Origin: Lachnoclostridium sp. UBA1175
Lineage (GTDB): Bacteria > Bacillota > Clostridia > Lachnospirales > Lachnospiraceae
Reading direction: 5' to 3'
Assembly (NCBI GenBank): GCA_002311665.1
Contig: DBYX01000009.1
Location: 62,001-126,000 of the forward strand
DNA: 64,000 nucleotides
The notes under the pieces are model-generated. The model had not been told where the DNA came from and did no database searches. It saw only the letters and a list, made by a program, of their open reading frames with translations. Positions 18,248-26,767 of this stretch are shown here, one piece after another. The number at the start of each line of letters is the position of its first letter. Within the stretch, counting starts at the first letter, position 1. The translations under genes and the position numbers were made by a program.

Positions 18248-20017
18248 CTACATTCGATCAGGTGCTTCGAATCCAAGCATTTCGATTCCGTCCGAGAATA
18301 CCGCAAGAGCCGTTCTCAGAATGGAAATCCACTCATTATTCTTCGTCTCGTCGCTCTCCGCAACAATCTTGTTCGCATGATAGAATCCGTTCACGTTATC
18401 GGCAAGCTCGAACAGATACTGGCAAACCTTGTGCGGAGCAAGTTCCGCGGCCGCTTTCTCCACCATATCCGCAAATCTCGCGATGGTCAGCAGAAGCTTC
18501 GTCTCCTCCGCTCCTCGCTCATATGTTCCGGCCTTCTCAGGCATTGCCGGAAGCTCTCCGATCTTCGCCAGAATGGACTTGATCCGGACCATCGTGTAGA
18601 GAATATACGGTCCCGTGTTGCCTTCGAACGAGGTAAACCGCTCCATGTCGAAAATGTAATCCTTAGTCGCCTGGTTGGAGAGGTCGCCGTACTTAAGAGC
18701 AGCAAGACCGACCTTGTGTGCGATCTCGCGCTTCTCCTCCTTCGGAAAATCGCGGTCCTCCATCTTCCGCATAACCTCTTCCGCGACACTCTCGATCAAT
18801 ACCTCGAGCCGCATCACGCCGCCCTCGCGGGTTTTGAACGGCTTGCCGTCCTGGCCGTTCATCGTACCGTTTCCGATGAACGTGAGTATCGTATCGGGAT
18901 TCACCAGTTTCGTCTTGCGTGCGCAGCGGAAAATCTGATCGAAATACAGATCCTGGCGCTTGTCCACAACATAGATGATCTGGTCCGTCTGCTCGGGAGC
19001 GAACAGCTGCATACGCTCAACGATCGTCGCGAGATCGGTCGTGTTGTAAAGCGTTGCGCCGTCGGACTTCAGGATCATGCACGGAGGCACTTCCTTCGTG
19101 TCCGTCTCCTCCTTGACATCGACAACGAGGGCGCCTTCGCTGATGTGCGCGTAGCCGTTCTCCTTCATGTCTTTGATCATGTCGGGGATATACTTCTGCG
19201 CGTCGCTCTCCTTGCCCCAGATGTCAAACACGGTGCCGAGATTGTCGTAATTCTTCTTGAGGTCCTCCATCGAGATACGCATGATGTGCTCCCAGAGGGC
19301 CATATAGCCTCTGCGTCCCTGCTGCAGATCAAGGATTGCCTTGCGGGACTCCTCGCGGTAGTCGTCATGCTCCTTCGACCACTTGCTCGCGTAAGGATAG
19401 ATCTCCTCCAGCTCGGAGACCGTAAACGGAGGCTCCTTCGGGTACTCGCCCGTGTAGTCCGGGTCAAAGTACACAAGATCCGGCTGTCTCACCTTAAGCT
19501 CGGTGATGATCAGACCGATCGGTGTTCCCCAGTCACCGAGGTGAGCGTCGCCGATCACCCTGTGTCCGACATACCTGAGGATGCGCTTCACAGCCTCACC
19601 GATGACCGCCGGACGCATGTGTCCGACATGCAACGGCTTGGCCACGTTCGCTCCGCCGTAGTCGATGACTACCTTGCGCGGGTTCTCTGCGGGTTCCACG
19701 CCGAAGTGCTCTTCGCTGCTCATCCGGAGTACATAGTCCGCAAGATATTCTGTCTTGATGTTGATGTTGATAAATCCCGGTGCAACCGCCTCGCACGTCT
19801 CGAGCATCTCCTGCTCGCCTACGGCGGCTGCGACCTCGTTCGCTATCGCAATCGGAGCCTTGTGATACTGCTTCGCGGCAGCCATGGCACCGTTGCACTG
19901 GTACTGGCACAAGTCGGGGCGGTTGGATACCGTCGCAACGCCGAAACGCTTCTCGTATCCGCATGCTTCAAACGCACTGCCCAGCAACTCATCCAAAAGT
20001 GTTATGATCTTTTTCAC
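18248..20017 (-). CDS. argS: arginyl-tRNA synthetase
   Basis: Charges tRNA-Arg. The ~589-residue class I enzyme has the N-terminal Add-1 domain, the HIGH-type motif HVGHM in VAKPLHVGHMRPAVIG, KTREGG in the KMSKS region and the C-terminal DALR anticodon domain ending in PDRM. A GTG at 20017 (VKKIITLL, with AGGTAGG upstream) fits family starts; a TTG at 20044 behind GGGGGAG is a competing start. It is first in a transcript with the SH3/TM gene and is divergent from lysC. Confidence 0.94.
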   Translation of the reverse strand: MKKIITLLDELLGSAFEACGYEKRFGVATVSNRPDLCQYQCNGAMAAAKQYHKAPIAIANEVAAAVGEQEMLETCEAVAPGFININIKTEYLADYVLRMSSEEHFGVEPAENPRKVVIDYGGANVAKPLHVGHMRPAVIGEAVKRILRYVGHRVIGDAHLGDWGTPIGLIITELKVRQPDLVYFDPDYTGEYPKEPPFTVSELEEIYPYASKWSKEHDDYREESRKAILDLQQGRRGYMALWEHIMRISMEDLKKNYDNLGTVFDIWGKESDAQKYIPDMIKDMKENGYAHISEGALVVDVKEETDTKEVPPCMILKSDGATLYNTTDLATIVERMQLFAPEQTDQIIYVVDKRQDLYFDQIFRCARKTKLVNPDTILTFIGNGTMNGQDGKPFKTREGGVMRLEVLIESVAEEVMRKMEDRDFPKEEKREIAHKVGLAALKYGDLSNQATKDYIFDMERFTSFEGNTGPYILYTMVRIKSILAKIGELPAMPEKAGTYERGAEETKLLLTIARFADMVEKAAAELAPHKVCQYLFELADNVNGFYHANKIVAESDETKNNEWISILRTALAVFSDGIEMLGFEAPDRM

Positions 20018-20071
20018 GCTGTTACCTACCTGATTTTGGAGCAAATTGCTCCCCCTTTGACATACATAATT

Positions 20072-20100
20072 ATATTACCACATTGCCTTTGTGATGTAAA
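20072..20100 (-). promoter_or_regulatory. promoter of argS
   Basis: TTTACA (20100-20095) and TAATAT (20077-20072) are 17 bases apart. No T-box precedes argS, in contrast to thrS. Confidence 0.7.
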
Positions 20101-20151
20101 CCCCCGCAGAAAAACTGTCAACTTTTTCTTTTATTTTGGAAGCAACCGTGA

Positions 20152-20157
20152 TATACT
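20152..20157 (+). promoter_or_regulatory. extended -10 element of lysC promoter
   Basis: TATACT preceded by TG at the extended -10 position; the -35 region is poor. The leader to the start at 20192 is only about 28 bases, too short for a lysine riboswitch. Confidence 0.6.
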
Positions 20158-20191
20158 GTCGTGGGCACAAAATACAATATGCGAGGTTACT

Positions 20192-21502
20192 ATGATTAAA
20201 GTCGTCAAGTTCGGCGGCAGCTCACTTGCCAGCGCCGAACAGTTTCACAAAGTAAAAGACATCATCTTATCCGATCCCGACCGTCGTTTTGTCGTTCCGT
20301 CCGCGCCTGGCAAGCGCGACAGCTCCGACACGAAAGTCACGGATATGCTCTATCACTGCTATTCCATCGCCGAGGAGAACGGAGATTTTTCCGAGGCTCT
20401 CGCGCAGATCCGCGCTCGCTATCAGGAGATCATCGACGGTCTTTCTCTGACCGTTTCTCTCGACGGAGAGTTTGAGACGATCCGTGAGAATTTTGCGGCA
20501 CATGCCGGTCGCGATTACGCGGCTTCCCGCGGTGAGTACCTGAACGGTATTCTTATTGCAAATTACCTCGGTTTCGAATTCATCGATTCCGCAAGATATA
20601 TCCGTTTCCTCGAGGACGGCACCTTCGATGCGAAGACAACGCAGGACCTGCTCTCCGAAGTGCTTAAGAATCTGGACAACGCCGTAATTCCCGGCTTTTA
20701 CGGAGCGTATGCGGACGGGCGCGTGAAGACGTTCTCCCGCGGCGGTTCCGACATCACCGGTTCCATCGTGGCCCGCGCCGTACATGCGAACCTGTATGAG
20801 AACTGGACCGATGTGTCCGGTTTCCTCGTAGCCGATCCTCATATCGTGGACAATCCCCGCGTCATCGAGACGATCACCTACCGCGAGCTTCGCGAGCTCT
20901 CGTATATGGGCGCAGGCGTTCTCCACGAGGACGCGATCTTCCCGGTCCGCACGGCAGGCATTCCGATCAACATCAAGAACACCAACCGTCCTGAGGACGA
21001 GGGTACCTTTATCGTGGAAAATACTTCCCGCAAGCCGGCGTTCACGATCACCGGTATCGCGGGTAAGAAGGGCTTCACCGCGATCAACATCGAGAAGGAC
21101 ATGATGAACTCGGAGATCGGTTTCGGCCGCAAGGCTCTTCAGGCGTTCGAGGACAACGGCATCAGCTTCGAGCACATGCCCTCCGGCATTGACACGCTCT
21201 CCGTCTTCGTGCACCAGCACGAGTTTGAGGAGAAGGAGCAGGCCATCCTCGCCGAGATCCATAAGCTCTGCAACCCCGACTACATCGATATTGCAACCGA
21301 TCTCGCACTGATCGCCGTCGTAGGACGCGGCATGAAGTCCAATCACGGTACTGCGGCCAAGATTTTCCGCGCACTGGACAACGCCGGCGTGAACATCCGC
21401 ATGATCGACCAGGGCTCCAGCGAGCTCAACATCATCATCGGTGTTGCAAGCAAGGATTTTGAGACCGCCGTGAACGCGATCTACAAGGCATTTGTGCAGT
21501 AA
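20192..21502 (+). CDS. lysC: aspartate kinase
   Basis: Phosphorylates aspartate, the first step to lysine, threonine and methionine. The 436-residue protein has KFGGSS at residues 6-11, the amino-acid kinase domain to about 290 (TFSRGGSDITGS, WTDVSGFLVADP) and two C-terminal ACT domains (about 300-436) that bind the feedback inhibitor. The ATG has GAGG upstream. The open frame extends far upstream as antisense to argS and is ignored. It is probably co-transcribed with ppiB. Single-chain architecture without homoserine dehydrogenase; the inhibitor cannot be inferred. Confidence 0.94.
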   Translation: MIKVVKFGGSSLASAEQFHKVKDIILSDPDRRFVVPSAPGKRDSSDTKVTDMLYHCYSIAEENGDFSEALAQIRARYQEIIDGLSLTVSLDGEFETIRENFAAHAGRDYAASRGEYLNGILIANYLGFEFIDSARYIRFLEDGTFDAKTTQDLLSEVLKNLDNAVIPGFYGAYADGRVKTFSRGGSDITGSIVARAVHANLYENWTDVSGFLVADPHIVDNPRVIETITYRELRELSYMGAGVLHEDAIFPVRTAGIPINIKNTNRPEDEGTFIVENTSRKPAFTITGIAGKKGFTAINIEKDMMNSEIGFGRKALQAFEDNGISFEHMPSGIDTLSVFVHQHEFEEKEQAILAEIHKLCNPDYIDIATDLALIAVVGRGMKSNHGTAAKIFRALDNAGVNIRMIDQGSSELNIIIGVASKDFETAVNAIYKAFVQ

Positions 21503-21564
21503 CAAAGGAATTGACCATGAAACCCGCGCCGTGAGCGTGAATATACAACGAGGAGAAACATACT

Positions 21565-22083
21565 ATGCAGAACCCGATCGTAACCTTTACCATGGCAGAC
21601 GGATCCGTGATGAAAGCCGAGCTCTACCCGGAGATCGCTCCGAATTCTGTCAACAATTTTATCTCCCTTGTGAAGAAGGGCTTCTATGACGGCCTGACCT
21701 TCCACCGTGTCATTCCCGGTTTCATGATCCAGGGCGGTTGCCCGAATGGTACGGGCATGGGCGGCCCGGGATACAGCATCCGCGGTGAGTTCGCTCACAA
21801 TGGATTTACCAACGACTTGAAGCACACCCCCGGCGTTCTCTCCATGGCACGCGCCATGAACCCGAACTCCGCAGGCTCCCAGTTCTTCATCATGCACAAG
21901 ACTTCGCCGCATCTCGACGGTGAGTATGCAGCGTTCGGCAAGGTGATCGAGGGCCTCGATGTTGTGGATGCCATCGCCGGTGTCCGCACCGATTTCCGCG
22001 ACAAGCCGCTCTCTCCCGTTGTGATGAAGAGCGTCACCGTTGAGACATTCGACATCGACTATCCCGAGCCGGAGAAGTGCTGA
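21565..22083 (+). CDS. ppiB: cyclophilin-type peptidyl-prolyl isomerase
   Basis: Catalyses cis-trans isomerisation of X-Pro bonds. The 172-residue protein is a minimal cytoplasmic cyclophilin: FHRVIPGFMIQGG, NSAGSQFFIMH and AFGKVIEGLDVVD cover the active site, including the catalytic Arg in FHRV. No signal peptide. GAGGAG precedes the start. It follows lysC by 62 bases without a visible terminator and is followed by a strong hairpin. Confidence 0.95.
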   Translation: MQNPIVTFTMADGSVMKAELYPEIAPNSVNNFISLVKKGFYDGLTFHRVIPGFMIQGGCPNGTGMGGPGYSIRGEFAHNGFTNDLKHTPGVLSMARAMNPNSAGSQFFIMHKTSPHLDGEYAAFGKVIEGLDVVDAIAGVRTDFRDKPLSPVVMKSVTVETFDIDYPEPEKC

Positions 22084-22111
22084 TCACGCATTTCCGACAG
22101 TAATGAAACGC

Positions 22112-22145
22112 AAGCCGGGCAACCACACGGAAGCCCGGCTTTTCT
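22112..22145 (+). terminator. terminator after ppiB
   Basis: AAGCCGGGC (22112-22120) pairs with GCCCGGCTT (22133-22141), followed by a short T-run. Confidence 0.85.
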
Positions 22146-22164
22146 CATACGCGGAGGAATCCCC

Positions 22165-23379
22165 ATGAAGATCGCAGGAATCATCGCCGAGTACAACCCG
22201 TTCCACAACGGACACCTCTACCACATTGAAGAGACGAAGCGCCGCACGGGCTGTGACGCTTTGATTGTCGTGATGAGCGGGGATTTCGTGCAGCGCGGCG
22301 TTCCCGCGGTCACGGACCGGTATCTCCGCGCCGAAGCAGCGCTCCGCTGCGGAGCCGATGTCGTTCTGGAACTCCCGGCGTACGGAGCCACCGCCAGTGC
22401 CGAGGATTTTGCGCTCGCCGGTGTCCGTGCCCTAACCGGACTGTCCTGCGTCGACGTCATCTCCTACGGTGCGGAGGACGCAGGCCGCGGCACGGAGATG
22501 TTCCGCTCCATAGCGCAGTTTCTCCTTGATGAGCCCGGGGCATTCAAGCAGACGCTGCTCGCTCATGTCCGGGAGGGTAACTCCTACGCCAAGGCCCGCT
22601 CAATGGCTCTTGCAGAGTTCTTCCCGGAAGCCGCCGAACTGCTGGCCAAGCCGAACAACATCCTCGCCGTAGAATACGAGAAGGCGATCCTGACGACGGG
22701 CAGTGCGGTCGCAACCTGTGCGATCTCCCGCTCCGATCTCGGCTATCACGACACGACCGTAGACTCCGTCTGCTCCGCAACGGCGATCCGAAACGCCCTT
22801 GCCGAAGGAGGTTTGATCCCGGCCGAGGCCGTGCCCGCAGAGGTGCTTCCGCTCTATTCGGATATCACGGCAACATCTGCCGTAACCGCCGACGATTTCA
22901 GCGACATGCTCTTTGCGGAGCTGTCTTCCCATACCCCGGAGACGCTCTCCGCAGTCTATGACGTTCCCGCCGACCTTGCCAACCGTATCCTCGAACAGGC
23001 ACAGGCCCCGTTCACCTGGACTTCCCTCGCTGAATCCGTAAAATGCAAGGCCTACACGAGAAGCCGGATCGACCGCGCCCTGTGCCACTGTCTTCTGCAT
23101 CTCACTGCGGCAGGCGCGGACATTTTCCGTGAAGGCGAACTTCCGTATCTTCGCGTGCTCGGGTTCCGAAAAGACGCCGAAGGACTGATCTCCGCAATGG
23201 AACGCAGTTCCCGCATCCCGCTGCTCGTGCGCTTCCTGCGCGATTCCGGAAAGCTTCAGGGAGATGCCGCGGATATCCTTGCCACAGACCTCCGCGCATC
23301 GGCTCTCTACTCGCAGGTACTGTACAAAAAAACCGGCGTGATCCGCGAGGACACACACCGGAGGTTGCTGACAGTCTGA
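22165..23379 (+). CDS. tmcAL: tRNA(Met) cytidine acetate ligase
   Basis: Activates acetate with ATP and transfers it to the wobble cytidine of elongator tRNA-Met (ac4C34), as shown for the B. subtilis YlbM homologue. The 404-residue protein begins GIIAEYNPFHNGH, whose HNGH at residues 14-17 is the nucleotidyltransferase HxGH motif, followed by MSGDFVQRG and the C-terminal helical half. GGAGGAATCCCC is a good ribosome binding site. It lies next to the coiled-coil/coaD/rsmD group, an order familiar from Clostridia. Confidence 0.92.
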   Translation: MKIAGIIAEYNPFHNGHLYHIEETKRRTGCDALIVVMSGDFVQRGVPAVTDRYLRAEAALRCGADVVLELPAYGATASAEDFALAGVRALTGLSCVDVISYGAEDAGRGTEMFRSIAQFLLDEPGAFKQTLLAHVREGNSYAKARSMALAEFFPEAAELLAKPNNILAVEYEKAILTTGSAVATCAISRSDLGYHDTTVDSVCSATAIRNALAEGGLIPAEAVPAEVLPLYSDITATSAVTADDFSDMLFAELSSHTPETLSAVYDVPADLANRILEQAQAPFTWTSLAESVKCKAYTRSRIDRALCHCLLHLTAAGADIFREGELPYLRVLGFRKDAEGLISAMERSSRIPLLVRFLRDSGKLQGDAADILATDLRASALYSQVLYKKTGVIREDTHRRLLTV

Positions 23380-23421
23380 AGCGCCGGTTATCGGATTGAC
23401 GAACATATGAAGAACAAAACA

Positions 23422-23456
23422 GAAAAAAGGTGTTGCCGTTGCCGGCAACACCTTTT
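23422..23456. terminator. bidirectional terminator
   Basis: GGTGTTGCCG/CGGCAACACC (23429-23452) forms a ten-base stem flanked by A-rich sequence on the left and TTTT on the right. It serves tmcAL and the convergent coiled-coil gene. Confidence 0.92.
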
Positions 23457-23490
23457 GTTATCTCATTTGTATCGATCTTATCGGTAAGGA

Positions 23491-24129
23491 TTACTCCTCG
23501 ATGCCCTCAAGGAAGGTATTCTCGTTGTAATCGTCGTCCGTCGTCACGGTAGCGATCGGATCATCGTACGCGTACACATCCGGCGGATTGATCTGCGCAT
23601 TCAGTTCTCTGCGGTTCGCCGCAACAACGCTGTAGCTGTCATTGAGGGAGTTGATCAGGCCCTCTGCAAGCTTCTTCGTGTTGTTGAACGCATCGGCAAG
23701 GATGCGCTCCATATCGCTCATAATATCGTTCGCGTAATTGAGGGCGCCGGAACGGATCGCTGCAGAATCATTTTCCGCGCTGGTGCGAACCTCAGCCGCC
23801 TCATCGGAAGCCTGGGAGATCATCTCCTGCGACTTGACATACGCCTGCTGCACGATCGCGTTCTCGCTCACGAGCTGCTCCGCCTTGATCTTAGCGTCCT
23901 TGATGATGCTCTCGGCGCGCTCCTCGGCCTGCGCGATGATGCTGTCGCGGTTGGCGATGATTTTCTGGTAGCGCTTAATCTCGTCCGGCGTGCGCTCCTT
24001 CAGCTCGGCCAGAAGCTCATACAACTCATCCTTCGGCACGGAAACCTTCGTTCCGCCCCATCCGGAAGTCTTGCATGACTCGATAAAATCGTAGATCTCA
24101 TCGATGGTTTTCTCAATTGTTGCTCCCAT
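23491..24129 (-). CDS. conserved coiled-coil protein (ATP synthase subunit H/DivIVA-like)
   Basis: A 212-residue soluble protein dominated by a long coiled coil (about 45-150; ERAESIIKDAKIKAEQLVSE is representative). The N-terminus (IEKTIDEIYDFIESCK) and acidic tail are conserved in Lachnospiraceae-type homologues that automated pipelines label V-ATPase subunit H-like. Nothing indicates an ATPase here; a cell-division or scaffold role is possible. ATG at 24129 follows AGGAGAATTGAGT. It starts next to the coaD stop, so the two are co-transcribed. Confidence 0.75.
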   Translation of the reverse strand: MGATIEKTIDEIYDFIESCKTSGWGGTKVSVPKDELYELLAELKERTPDEIKRYQKIIANRDSIIAQAEERAESIIKDAKIKAEQLVSENAIVQQAYVKSQEMISQASDEAAEVRTSAENDSAAIRSGALNYANDIMSDMERILADAFNNTKKLAEGLINSLNDSYSVVAANRRELNAQINPPDVYAYDDPIATVTTDDDYNENTFLEGIEE

Positions 24130-24131
24130 AC

Positions 24132-24623
24132 TCAATTCTCCTTTGGCTTATACAGTTTATTATACACATCCTCTACGACTTCCTTCGGCACAAACTGGCT
24201 GATGTCGCCGCCGTAGCTCGCGATCTCCTTCACGATGCTCGAGCTCAGGTACGAGTACTCGACACTCGTTGTCAGGAAGATCGTATCGACCTCCGGGTTC
24301 AGTTTGTGATTCAGCTGCGCGATCTGCAGTTCATACTCAAAATCGGTCACGGCGCGGAGCCCTCTCACGAGCACGTTCGCGTTCTGCTCCCTCGCGAAAT
24401 CGACCGTCAATCCGGAAAATGACATCACTTCCACATTGGGGATGTCCTTCGTCACCTTGCGGATCAGCTCCAGCCTTTCCTCCACGGAAAATGCGGGTTT
24501 CTTCGCATTGTTGTTCAGCACCGCGATAATCAGGCGCTTTGTGATGCGGGAAGCCCTCTTGATGATGTCCAGATGTCCGAGTGTGATCGGATCAAAGCTT
24601 CCTGCGTAGATTCCAATCTTCAT
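24132..24623 (-). CDS. coaD: phosphopantetheine adenylyltransferase
   Basis: Transfers AMP from ATP to 4'-phosphopantetheine, the penultimate step of coenzyme A synthesis. The 163-residue length is standard. [10 protein letters not shown] at residues 8-17 is the nucleotidyltransferase motif, [13 protein letters not shown] the substrate region, and [13 protein letters not shown] the ISSS-type C-terminal motif. It sits between rsmD and the coiled-coil gene, the usual clostridial order. Confidence 0.96.
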   Translation of the reverse strand: MKIGIYAGSFDPITLGHLDIIKRASRITKRLIIAVLNNNAKKPAFSVEERLELIRKVTKDIPNVEVMSFSGLTVDFAREQNANVLVRGLRAVTDFEYELQIAQLNHKLNPEVDTIFLTTSVEYSYLSSSIVKEIASYGGDISQFVPKEVVEDVYNKLYKPKEN

Positions 24624-24650
24624 AGTTCTCCGTTCCCTCCGGCGGTAATC

Positions 24651-25274
24651 CTACTCCGTCGGTGTGAGAAACACGTGACGGTTCGTTTTGTAATCCTTGA
24701 CGCGCGTTACCCGGTAGCCCGGAACTCCCGAAACGGCAATGTCGCCGTCCTCCGGTGCGTCCCCGCTCGGATCATCCGTCGCATCCGCTCTGCCCTTGCG
24801 ACCCTTTGCCGGTTCCATAGCCGTCTCCACGATCACCGTGGCATCCCCGGCCAGCAAACCGTAGCGACGCAGCAGCTCGAGCGCTGTCATTTCCAGCCCT
24901 TTGCCGTACGGCGGATCCAGGAAAACAATATCGAACGTTCTCTTCTCGTCGCGCATCCGTGCAAGCGCCGCGCCCATATCCGCCGCGTACACGGTTGCCC
25001 GGTCGGCAAGCTTCGTGTGCGTCAGGTTCTCCCTGACACAGGCGATCGCCTCCCTTGAACTGTCCGCGAAGCAGGCGTGCCGCGCGCCCCGGGAAAGCGC
25101 TTCGATCCCGATCCCGCCGCTTCCCGCGAAGAGATCGAGAAACACTTTGCCCGCCAGCTGCGGCTGAAGCATATTGAACAGCGTTTCCTTGATCCTGTCC
25201 GTCGTCGGGCGGGTGTTCATCCCGGCCGGAGTCTTGAGAAGAAGCCTTCTGGCCGAGCCGGCGATCACGCGCAT
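24651..25274 (-). CDS. rsmD: 16S rRNA (guanine-966-N2) methyltransferase
   Basis: Methylates G966 of 16S rRNA using S-adenosylmethionine. The 207-residue protein has MRVIAGSARR at the start, the SAM-binding loop DLFAGSGGIG at 47-56 and the catalytic DPPY at 120-123. ATG at 25274 follows CGGAGGACGGAT and matches family starts. An Arg/Lys then Asp/Glu-rich stretch near 155-180 (GRADATDDPSGDAPEDGD) interrupts the final strands and is longer than usual. First gene of the rsmD-coaD-coiled-coil transcript. Confidence 0.93.
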   Translation of the reverse strand: MRVIAGSARRLLLKTPAGMNTRPTTDRIKETLFNMLQPQLAGKVFLDLFAGSGGIGIEALSRGARHACFADSSREAIACVRENLTHTKLADRATVYAADMGAALARMRDEKRTFDIVFLDPPYGKGLEMTALELLRRYGLLAGDATVIVETAMEPAKGRKGRADATDDPSGDAPEDGDIAVSGVPGYRVTRVKDYKTNRHVFLTPTE

Positions 25275-25342
25275 ATCCGTCCTCCGAGTACCGATTTTTG
25301 TGCGGTCGTCACACGCAGAAAGCGCATAAACAACCACTTGTA

Positions 25343-25372
25343 ATTATAGCCCAACGGGCCCGACCTTGTCAA
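25343..25372 (-). promoter_or_regulatory. promoter of rsmD-coaD transcript
   Basis: TTGACA (25372-25367) and TATAAT (25348-25343) are 18 bases apart; the -35 overlaps one of the CGGAAAAT octamers' flanks. Confidence 0.8.
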
Positions 25373-25401
25373 CGGAAAATGTACGGAAACAGCGGCTTCC
25401 G

Positions 25402-26280
25402 TCACGCCTTGACGACGGGCATTGCCGCCTCGATCCGCTCCACCGCACCGTCGAGTTCGCGCACCGTAAGCTGCTCCGCGAGACCCATATCGACGACCTT
25501 CGCCGCATCCGGATCGATGGGGAGTTTCGCGAGCACCGGAAGCACATGGTGCGCCGCAACCTCCTCGATCCTGCTCTCACCGAAGATCGCATGCTCCCTG
25601 CCGCAATCCGGGCACTTGAAATAGCTGTAATTTTCCACGATACCGAGGATCGGAACGTTCATCATCTTCGCCATGTTGACCGCCTTGGCGACCACCATCG
25701 ACACGAGATCCTGCGGGCTCGTAACGATCACGATGCCGTCCACCGGCAGCGACTGAAACACCGTGAGCGGCACATCGCCGGTTCCGGGCGGCATATCCAC
25801 GAAGAGATAGTCCACATCGCCCCAGCATACGTCGGTCCAGAACTGCTTCACGGTTCCCGCGATCACGGGGCCGCGCCAGATCACCGGCTGCTCCTCCTCG
25901 TCGAGGAGAAGGTTGATGCTCATCACGCGAATGCCCTTCGCGGTCTCGATCGGCCAGATCCCGTCGTCATTGCCTCTCGCCGGTCCCTTGATGCCGAGCG
26001 ACTTCGGGATGGACGGGCCGGTGATATCCGCGTCGAGGATCGCGCACTGATACCCCTTGTTCTGCAGAGCGACAGCCAGGTTCACCGTCACGAACGATTT
26101 GCCGACGCCTCCCTTGCCGCTGACTACGCCGATCACCTTCTTGACACGGCTGTTCTTGTTGGCCGCCGCGAGGAAGCTCTCCTTCTCCGAGGAGCGGCTG
26201 CTGCAATTCGCGCTGCAGGTCGAGCAGTCGTGTGTGCACTCGCTCTCCGGCGCATTATTCTGATTCAGTTCATCACTCAT
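25402..26280 (-). CDS. mrp: Mrp/NBP35-type iron-sulfur carrier ATPase
   Basis: Binds and transfers iron-sulfur clusters, helping mature proteins such as hydrogenase. The 292-residue protein has an N-terminal C-X3-C-X2-C-X3-C cluster (Cys-15, 19, 22, 26), the deviant Walker A GKGGVGKS at 55-62, DMPPGTGD and a CXXC (KCPDCG) in the C-terminal third. The N-terminal Cys motif is the NBP35-like variant, absent from many bacterial Mrp proteins. It is last in a run with the DHH phosphoesterase and a small membrane protein. Confidence 0.92.
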   Translation of the reverse strand: MSDELNQNNAPESECTHDCSTCSANCSSRSSEKESFLAAANKNSRVKKVIGVVSGKGGVGKSFVTVNLAVALQNKGYQCAILDADITGPSIPKSLGIKGPARGNDDGIWPIETAKGIRVMSINLLLDEEEQPVIWRGPVIAGTVKQFWTDVCWGDVDYLFVDMPPGTGDVPLTVFQSLPVDGIVIVTSPQDLVSMVVAKAVNMAKMMNVPILGIVENYSYFKCPDCGREHAIFGESRIEEVAAHHVLPVLAKLPIDPDAAKVVDMGLAEQLTVRELDGAVERIEAAMPVVKA

Positions 26281-26346
26281 ATATACCTCCGTTGCCGCAT
26301 ATGTGCGGTCTCATTGTTTTCTCTGTCATACTGCGGGCACAGTCAT

Positions 26347-26745
26347 TCACTCGCCCCTGCCGTCCTCCTCCGAAAATGCCTCCCGGTACCCGGTCTCTTT
26401 CTTCTGCTCCTCGCTGCGGAGCAGCAGTTCATCGTACTGCTCATACATTTTCTGCACACCGTTCTCAAGAAGGTAATAGTGCATAATGTAAGGCACGAGC
26501 AGGATAAGAAGCGCGCCGAACAGAAGGAGCAGAGGGATTCCCGGATCCGCCACGCAGTACAGTGCAACGCCCACCGTCAGGATTGCAAAAAGCACCGTGA
26601 CGATCAGGTGGATCAGTCGCTCGTGCATGAAAAATCCGATCTGCACGAGGTGTTTCTTCACCTCGTCCTCGTAGTTCACCGCGATCGGCGGATGTTTCAA
26701 CAACTGATCGATCTTCTCCAGATACGCAAGAATTCTCTTTTTCAT
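26347..26745 (-). CDS. small two-helix membrane protein
   Basis: A 132-residue protein with an N-terminal helical region (KKRILAYLEKIDQLLKHPP), two adjacent hydrophobic segments at about 45-63 and 68-88, and a charged C-terminal helix. No enzymatic motif is visible and I do not recognise the family. The ATG at 26745 follows GGGAGGCAGGGT. It begins 22 bases after the DHH phosphoesterase stop, so co-translation is likely. Confidence 0.7.
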   Translation of the reverse strand: MKKRILAYLEKIDQLLKHPPIAVNYEDEVKKHLVQIGFFMHERLIHLIVTVLFAILTVGVALYCVADPGIPLLLLFGALLILLVPYIMHYYLLENGVQKMYEQYDELLLRSEEQKKETGYREAFSEEDGRGE

Positions 26746-26767
26746 ACCCTGCCTCCCTCGTCTGCCG

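Noticed and set aside
18068..20191. Long N-terminal extension of the lysC frame
   Set aside because: The upstream part is antisense to argS; the kinase starts at 20192 with its own ribosome binding site and KFGGSS motif.
20158..20191. Lysine riboswitch upstream of lysC
   Set aside because: The leader between the -10 element and the start codon is too short and carries no L-box features.
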